Shown: in pieces, positions 1 to 5,195 of the stretch
Layout: the number at the start of each line of letters is the position of its first letter
Numbering within the stretch: the stretch's first letter is position 1
Source: Caulobacter sp. B11
GTDB lineage: Bacteria; Pseudomonadota; Alphaproteobacteria; Caulobacterales; Caulobacteraceae
DNA: 5,195 nt
NCBI RefSeq assembly: GCF_002737765.1
Contig: NZ_PEGG01000122.1
Span: forward strand, 1 to 5,195
Direction of reading: 5' to 3'
Program-made: the position numbers and the translations under genes
Notes under the pieces: generated by a model
What the model saw: only the letters and a program-made list of their open reading frames with translations
Told to the model about the DNA's origin: nothing
Databases searched by the model: none

Positions 1-182
1 GAAATTGGCGGCGGCGCGCTCGAGCCGGGCGGCCATGCCGGTCAGCACCACCGGCGTGTCGCGCGGTCCGACATTCCACTTCAGGCCCCGCTGCGGCTGG
101 GCGGCCGCGGCCGCCCAGAGCAGTTGGATCAGGCCCAGGACCGTCGCCGCCGCCAGCATCTTCAGCTCGAACGCCATCTGCA

Positions 183-183
<1 letters not shown>
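1..183 (-). CDS. MAPEG-family membrane protein, N-terminal part (runs off left edge)
   Basis: The first 61 codons of a minus-strand gene that continues beyond the window. The translation begins MQMAFELKMLAAA, followed by a hydrophobic stretch (about residues 8-28, rich in Leu and Ala) and then GLKWNVGPRD (33-42) and TGMAARLERAAANF (48-61). A first helix, a short loop with a G-x-K-W-N-x-G-P-R-D signature, and then an R-x-x-R-A-x-x-N-F helix match bacterial members of MAPEG, the membrane-associated eicosanoid/glutathione metabolism family of small four-helix membrane proteins. Their physiological role in alphaproteobacteria is mostly unknown. The ATG (183-181) overlaps the guaB TGA (185-183) by one base (TGATG), so it is probably co-transcribed with guaB and translated by coupling. 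No clear Shine-Dalgarno sequence is visible. A second ATG at 177-175 (MAFEL) is an equally plausible start. Family assignment is fairly secure; substrate and function cannot be judged. Confidence 0.8.
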
Positions 184-1703
<1,520 letters not shown>

Positions 1704-1727
1704 TCAAGGCGCTTCGCGATAGGGGAA

Positions 1728-2792
1728 CTAGGCCGGGCCCGACATCGCGTCGCCAAAAAGGCCGTCGAGCGCGCCGCGGCCCAGCTTGGACAGCAGCACC
1801 AGACCGTCTCCGGCCTCGATGGGATGGTCAGCGGCGGGCTTGGCGATCACGGTGCCGTCCGGCCGGTTGATCTGGAGCAGGAAGGCGGCCCCGGCGCGAC
1901 GCTCGATCTCGCCGGCGGTCAGGACGCCGCGCTCCAGATCACGCGGCACCACCAGGATCTCGAGATCGAGGCCGAGACGGTCGAGAGCCTTGTCCAGGGT
2001 CGCGCCCGCCTGCTCGCCGCGGAAGATCTGAGCCATCTCGGGAAACAGGATCAGCTCGGCGATCCGCTCCGCCCCGATATGGGTGGGCAAGACCACACGG
2101 TTGGCGCCGGCCTGCAGCAGCTTGCCCTCGGTGGAGGGTCGCTCGCCGCGGGCGATGATATGGAGCTTTGGACTGAGGCTGCGCGCCGACAGCGTGATGA
2201 ACACATTGGCCGCGTCATCCGCCAGCACCGTGGCCATGACCTTGGCGCGCTCGATATGCACCGCCTTCAGCATGCCTTCGTCGGTCGCGTCGCCCTGTCG
2301 GCAGAGATGCCCGAGCTCGAGGGCGTGCTGGGCGCGCGCTTCGTCGCGCTCGATGATCACGAGCTTTGAACCGGCCGCGGCCAGCTCGCTGGCCAGCATC
2401 ATGCCGATCCGACCGAAGCCACAGATGATGACGTGGCCTTCCAGCCGTTCGATGGTCTTTTCCACGCGCTTACCGAAAAACTGCTCGAGTTGAGTCTGGG
2501 TCAGGGCCTGCACCAGCGAGCCGGTGACGATGATGACCCCGGTGCATCCGAACACCATCGTGGCCATGGTGACGAGGCGCAAGTAGTCGGTGTCAATCGC
2601 GCGAACCTCGCCATAACCGACCGTGAAGATGGTCAGGGTGACCATGTAGAGGGCGTCGCCGAACCGCCACCCCGCAGCGCCATAGGCAATGATTGCGCAC
2701 GCGCCAACCAGCAGGACGAAGGCGATCGAGAGCGCGAGGTTGCGGAACGGCCTTGAGACCAGACCTTCAATGCCCCCCACAGGCCGGGTCAC
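1728..2792 (-). CDS. Two-transmembrane potassium channel with cytoplasmic TrkA-N/RCK domain
   Basis: A probable inner-membrane K+ channel of 354 residues. After a short N-terminus there is a first membrane helix (about 19-40), a pore helix and selectivity filter TVGYGE (57-62), a second membrane helix (about 71-94), a linker, and an RCK/TrkA-N domain starting GHVIICGFGRIG (119-130). That is the GxGxxG dinucleotide-binding motif, with Glu148 at the end of the second strand and GDATDEG (167-173) further on. A C-terminal TrkA-C-like domain (about 255-345) follows. This is the MthK-like plan of 2TM pore plus ligand-gated RCK. The filter ends in Glu where many channels have Asp. The start is GTG 2792-2790, overlapping the rlmE TGA by four bases (GTGA); a purine-rich AAGGGG (2800-2795) sits unusually close, only 2 bases before it, so translation is probably coupled to rlmE. 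The stop is TAG at 1730-1728. Channel class is clear; gating ligand and physiological ion are inferred. Confidence 0.9.
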   Translation of the reverse strand: MTRPVGGIEGLVSRPFRNLALSIAFVLLVGACAIIAYGAAGWRFGDALYMVTLTIFTVGYGEVRAIDTDYLRLVTMATMVFGCTGVIIVTGSLVQALTQTQLEQFFGKRVEKTIERLEGHVIICGFGRIGMMLASELAAAGSKLVIIERDEARAQHALELGHLCRQGDATDEGMLKAVHIERAKVMATVLADDAANVFITLSARSLSPKLHIIARGERPSTEGKLLQAGANRVVLPTHIGAERIAELILFPEMAQIFRGEQAGATLDKALDRLGLDLEILVVPRDLERGVLTAGEIERRAGAAFLLQINRPDGTVIAKPAADHPIEAGDGLVLLSKLGRGALDGLFGDAMSGPA

Positions 2793-3496
2793 CGCCCCTT
2801 GAACCCCGTCGCCACCAGGAAGACCTCCGAACTATCGGCGCGGCTGGCCTTGGGCTTGAAATGGACGACCTTCTCGAAGTTCTTCTTCAGCCGGGCGATG
2901 ACGTCAGCCGTCTCGCCGCCCTGGAAGGCCTTGGCCACGAAGGCGCCGCCGGGCTTGAGCACCTCGATGGCGAACTCGGCGCCGATCTCGATCAGGCCGA
3001 CGATGCGAAGGTGGTCGGTCTCCCGGTGACCCACGGTGTTGGGGGCCATGTCGGACATCACAAGGTCAGGCGCGCCGCCCAGCAGGTCCAGCATCATTGG
3101 CGGACAGGCTGGGTCGGTGAAATCCATCTCGAGGATGTGGGCCGGGGCGACGGGGTCGACCGGCAGGAGATCGACGCCGACGATATCGGTGACGCCCCGC
3201 TCGGTGGCCATCTGCAGCCAGCCGCCGGGCGCGCAGCCCAGGTCGATGACTCGGGCGCCCTTCTTGAAGAAGTGGTGTTTGTCGTCGATCTCGCTGATCT
3301 TGAAGGCCGCGCGGCTGCGATAGCCCAAGGCCCGGGCCTTGGCCGAGAACGGATCATTGATCTGACGCTCCAGCCAGGCCTGCTGCGAGGGCGTACGGCC
3401 ATAGGCGGTCTTCAGACGCGCGGGCTTGGCCCGCCCACCGGCGTCGCCGCCAATCGGCGGCTTGACCATGCGCTTACGCGGAGGTTCATCGTTCAT
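2789..3496 (-). CDS. rlmE: 23S rRNA (uridine-2'-O)-methyltransferase RlmE (FtsJ/RrmJ)
   Basis: Uses S-adenosylmethionine to methylate the 2'-O of the universally conserved uridine in the A-loop of 23S rRNA (U2552 in E. coli), a late step in 50S assembly. The 235-residue protein carries the full K-D-K-E catalytic tetrad of the family: Lys66 (RSRAAFK), Asp149 (VMSDMAPN), Lys189 (GGAFVAK) and Glu224 (SSEVFLVA). The SAM-binding motif is DLGCAPGGW (85-93), with Asp109 in GVDLLP. E. coli RlmE has 209 residues; the excess here is an N-terminal basic, Gly-rich extension of about 30 residues, plausibly an RNA-binding tail. ATG 3496-3494 overlaps the phosphatase stop as ATGA, and the channel gene follows through a GTGA overlap. 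Only a weak ribosome-binding site is visible, consistent with coupled translation. An internal ATG (residue 10) is a less likely start. Confidence 0.96.
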   Translation of the reverse strand: MNDEPPRKRMVKPPIGGDAGGRAKPARLKTAYGRTPSQQAWLERQINDPFSAKARALGYRSRAAFKISEIDDKHHFFKKGARVIDLGCAPGGWLQMATERGVTDIVGVDLLPVDPVAPAHILEMDFTDPACPPMMLDLLGGAPDLVMSDMAPNTVGHRETDHLRIVGLIEIGAEFAIEVLKPGGAFVAKAFQGGETADVIARLKKNFEKVVHFKPKASRADSSEVFLVATGFKGR

Positions 3497-4710
3497 AGGG
3501 TCACCGTCTCGGGGCGGGCCCGACCGGCGCCGCCGCGCCGCCGACGGCGCGGTTTCTTCTGCTGGTCGGACATCAAGGACATCAGAAGTCCCTCTCTAAG
3601 CCCCCTGTCGGCCACACGCACGCGAGAACAGGGCCAAAGCTCCTGAACCGCCTGCAAGATCGCCGCGCCGGCCAGGACCAGATCCGCGCGATCGGCGCCA
3701 ATACAGGGCTCCAGGGCCCGCTCTCTGGCGGTCAGCTTCAGCAGACGGTCGGCCGCCGCCTCACAATCCACGCGCCGCATCCACAGGCCATCGACGACGT
3801 TGCGGTCATAGCGGGGCAAGCCCAGGTGCAGACCGGCCAGGCTGGTGATCGCGCCGGAGGTGCCGACCATATGGGCGCGATCGGCGGCGAAGGTCTCGCG
3901 GAGCGACTCGGCGTGCGGAAAGGCGGCGATCTGGGTCTTGACCGCCTCGACCATGGACCGAAACCAGGCTTGGTCAGCGCGCTCGCCCTCGGGGAACCGC
4001 TCGGCCAGGGTGACGACGCCGATCGGGATCGACAGCCAGGCCTTGATCGGAAGCCGCCAAGCGGCGAACTGCCGCGGCTTGGAGTCCAGCCCGCCGGCCT
4101 GCAGGTCCACCCACGACAACTCCGTCGAACCGCCGCCGACATCCACCACAAGGGCCGCCTCGGCCTCGCGGTCGAAAAGACTCATGCATCCGGCCACCGA
4201 CAGTTGGGCTTCTTCCTTGGGGGTGATGATCTGCAGCCGCAGTCCGGTCTCGTCGGCCACCCGCTGCACGAATTCACCGCCGTTCTCGGCCCCCCGACAA
4301 GCCTGGGTGGCGACGGCCTTGACCCGCAGAACCTTGCGACGCCGCACCTTTTCCGCGCAGACCTTCAGCGCCGCCATGGAGCGGTCCATGGCCTCTTCGG
4401 ACAGCCGGCCCGTCTGGGACAGGCCCTCGCCGAGCCGCACGATACGGGAATAGGCCTCGACCACGCGAAAGCCGCGCGGCGACGGCGTGGCCACCAGCAG
4501 CCGACAATTATTGGTCCCCAGGTCAAGCGCCGCATAACACGGCTGCTCGCCCGACGACCGACGCCGCCCGCTCCAGTCGCCTGGAGGGGCGCGCCGGGCG
4601 CGCTCGGCGCTTCCGACATGGTCTTTCCACCTTGTCTCGCGGGCGACTCGCAACGAACCGCCCCACTTCAACAACGACCATAGCAACGAGATTCGCGCGC
4701 CGAAAGGCAT
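3493..4710 (-). CDS. Ppx/GppA-family phosphatase (exopolyphosphatase / pppGpp phosphohydrolase type)
   Basis: A member of the ASKHA-fold family that removes terminal phosphates from polyphosphate (Ppx) or pppGpp (GppA); sequence alone does not say which. Visible are the first phosphate-binding motif ALDLGTNNCRLL (61-72), ATQACRGAENG (134-144), TPKEEAQLSVAG (163-174) carrying the conserved Glu pair, and the second glycine-rich loop DVGGGSTEL (190-198). A typical IPIGVVTLAERF segment (228-239) follows. The C-terminal HD-type domains of the roughly 510-residue E. coli Ppx are absent, as in other short alphaproteobacterial members. The last 26 residues form an Arg/Lys-rich tail with five consecutive Arg. 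The start is uncertain: ATG 4710 is the only ATG/GTG in frame before the first motif. It gives a 55-residue N-terminus whose first 30 residues do not look family-like, and it has only a weak ribosome-binding site. First gene of the minus-strand operon; its stop overlaps the rlmE ATG. Confidence 0.9.
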   Translation of the reverse strand: MPFGARISLLWSLLKWGGSLRVARETRWKDHVGSAERARRAPPGDWSGRRRSSGEQPCYAALDLGTNNCRLLVATPSPRGFRVVEAYSRIVRLGEGLSQTGRLSEEAMDRSMAALKVCAEKVRRRKVLRVKAVATQACRGAENGGEFVQRVADETGLRLQIITPKEEAQLSVAGCMSLFDREAEAALVVDVGGGSTELSWVDLQAGGLDSKPRQFAAWRLPIKAWLSIPIGVVTLAERFPEGERADQAWFRSMVEAVKTQIAAFPHAESLRETFAADRAHMVGTSGAITSLAGLHLGLPRYDRNVVDGLWMRRVDCEAAADRLLKLTARERALEPCIGADRADLVLAGAAILQAVQELWPCSRVRVADRGLREGLLMSLMSDQQKKPRRRRRGGAGRARPETVTL

Positions 4711-4769
4711 CCGCTCGCCATCCCCGCAACCCCGCCTAACTTGCGCGTGATCCGGACGGTTTCGTTCAG

Positions 4770-4787
4770 GATTCAGTCAGGAGACTC
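4770..4787. promoter_or_regulatory. Pair of GANTC (CcrM-type methylation) sites upstream of hspQ
   Basis: GATTC at 4770-4774 and GACTC at 4783-4787, with starts 13 bases apart, 31 and 18 bases before the hspQ ATG. GANTC is the recognition sequence of the cell-cycle methylase CcrM in alphaproteobacteria. The sites are seen directly; their methylation and regulatory use are inferred. Confidence 0.5.
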
Positions 4788-4791
4788 AGCC

Positions 4792-4797
4792 TATCGT
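4792..4797 (+). promoter_or_regulatory. Possible -10 element of a leaderless hspQ transcript
   Basis: TATCGT matches TATAAT at 4 of 6 positions and ends 7 bases before the ATG at 4805. Transcription would then begin at or next to the start codon, explaining why no ribosome-binding site is present. There is no good -35 hexamer at the right distance; GATTC (4770-4774) lies there instead. Speculative. Confidence 0.3.
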
Positions 4798-4804
4798 CTC
4801 GATC

Positions 4805-5134
4805 ATGAACTCGAGAAACGCCAAATTCGCGATCGGCCAAGTGGTCAAGCACCGGATCTTCCCGTTCCGCGGCGTGATCTTTGACGTCGATCCGGTGTTC
4901 GCCAACACCGACGAATGGTGGAACTCGATTCCGGAGGATATCCGCCCCACCAAGGAGCAGCCGTTCTACCATCTGCTGGCCGAGAACGACGAGAACACCT
5001 ACGTGGCCTATGTCTCCGAGCAGAACCTGCTGGCCGATGAAACCGGCGAGCCCGTCGGCCATCCGCAAGCCGCGCTGATCTTTGAGAGTTTCGATCACGG
5101 GGCCTATCGACTGCGCCCGCGCATATCTCACTGA
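4805..5134 (+). CDS. hspQ: Heat shock protein HspQ (YccV family, hemimethylated-DNA-binding domain)
   Basis: A small cytoplasmic protein of 109 residues, against 105 in E. coli HspQ. The family was named for binding hemimethylated DNA and was later described as a specificity factor for the Lon protease that is induced by heat. Signature segments present are KFAIGQVVKH (7-16), FRGVIFDVDPVF (21-32), QPFYHLLAEND (52-62) and TYVAYVSEQNLL (65-76): the small beta-barrel core with the conserved FDVDP and PFYH motifs. There is no signal peptide or membrane segment. It starts at ATG 4805 because no other in-frame start lies upstream and the residues before KFAIGQ fit the family. No Shine-Dalgarno sequence lies within 15 bases. 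It is the only rightward gene seen, divergent from the phosphatase operon. The TGA ends at 5134. Confidence 0.95.
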   Translation: MNSRNAKFAIGQVVKHRIFPFRGVIFDVDPVFANTDEWWNSIPEDIRPTKEQPFYHLLAENDENTYVAYVSEQNLLADETGEPVGHPQAALIFESFDHGAYRLRPRISH

Positions 5135-5151
5135 AGCAACCGGCTGAGTCC

Positions 5152-5178
5152 CGGGCAAGGAATGCGCCGCCTTGTCCG
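5152..5178 (+). terminator. Hairpin after hspQ, possible terminator without a T-run
   Basis: CGGGCAAGG (5152-5160) can pair with CCTTGTCCG (5170-5178): 9 bp including one G-T pair, around a 9-base loop. It begins 17 bases after the hspQ stop, a natural place for a terminator. Only two T residues follow, so it does not fit the classical intrinsic type. It could also be part of an unseen downstream element. Confidence 0.35.
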
Positions 5179-5195
5179 TTCCGAGCAAGCTCCGC

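Larger units (their letters stand above)
4711..4804. promoter_or_regulatory. Divergent intergenic region between the phosphatase gene and hspQ
   Basis: These 94 bases must hold control signals for hspQ, and for the phosphatase gene if it starts at 4710. No consensus -35/-10 pair stands out in either direction. The segment 4766-4789 has four TCAG tetramers and two GANTC sites. GGAGA at 4780-4784 is 20 bases from the hspQ ATG, too far for a normal ribosome-binding site. Confidence 0.5.

Noticed and set aside
2693..3646. 317-codon open frame on the plus strand, opposite rlmE
   Set aside because: Antisense across rlmE and both of its overlap junctions; composition is a mirror of the opposite-strand codons and no domain is seen.
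3826..4683. 285-codon open frame on the plus strand, opposite the phosphatase gene
   Set aside because: Antisense to the phosphatase motifs; GC-rich shadow without recognisable features.
4766..5188. 140-codon open frame on the minus strand, opposite hspQ
   Set aside because: Covers hspQ, whose family motifs are clear on the other strand; the antisense product resembles nothing I know.
5135..5195. tRNA, small RNA or start of another gene after hspQ
   Set aside because: Apart from the 9-bp hairpin I see no cloverleaf, start codon with a ribosome-binding site, or protein motif in these 61 bases.

Overview
This is a GC-rich window (strong G/C bias at third codon positions) with tightly packed genes. 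Gene content, protein sequences and several GANTC sites, the target of the CcrM methylase, point to an alphaproteobacterium. Caulobacterales (Caulobacter or a close relative) is the best guess. This is inferred from family resemblance, not from a database search.

Most of the window is transcribed leftwards (minus strand). Reading in that direction from about 4710, the first block has three genes joined by 4-base stop/start overlaps: a Ppx/GppA-family phosphatase (3493-4710), the 23S rRNA 2'-O-ribose methyltransferase RlmE/FtsJ (2789-3496), and a two-transmembrane potassium channel with a cytoplasmic TrkA-type NAD-binding domain (1728-2792). A gap of about 80 bases holds a recognisable sigma-70-type promoter. 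After it come guaB, encoding IMP dehydrogenase (183-1646), and the first 61 codons of a MAPEG-family membrane protein, which overlaps the guaB stop by one base and runs off the left edge.

On the right, hspQ (4805-5134) is transcribed rightwards, divergently from the phosphatase gene, across a 94-base intergenic region. HspQ is a small heat-shock and protease-adaptor protein, also annotated as a hemimethylated-DNA-binding protein. The last 61 bases hold a 9-bp hairpin and no recognisable gene.

The minus-strand genes share a loose theme: guanine nucleotide supply (GuaB), possible (p)ppGpp or polyphosphate turnover (Ppx/GppA) and ribosome maturation (RlmE). All encoded families are known, and I see no undescribed multigene system, mobile element, CRISPR array or RNA gene. 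The points most worth a second look are regulatory or structural. They are the start of the phosphatase gene, where the best ribosome-binding site faces an out-of-frame ATG; paired GANTC sites at the 5' ends of guaB and hspQ; a possible leaderless hspQ promoter; and an inverted repeat lying over the guaB -10 element.
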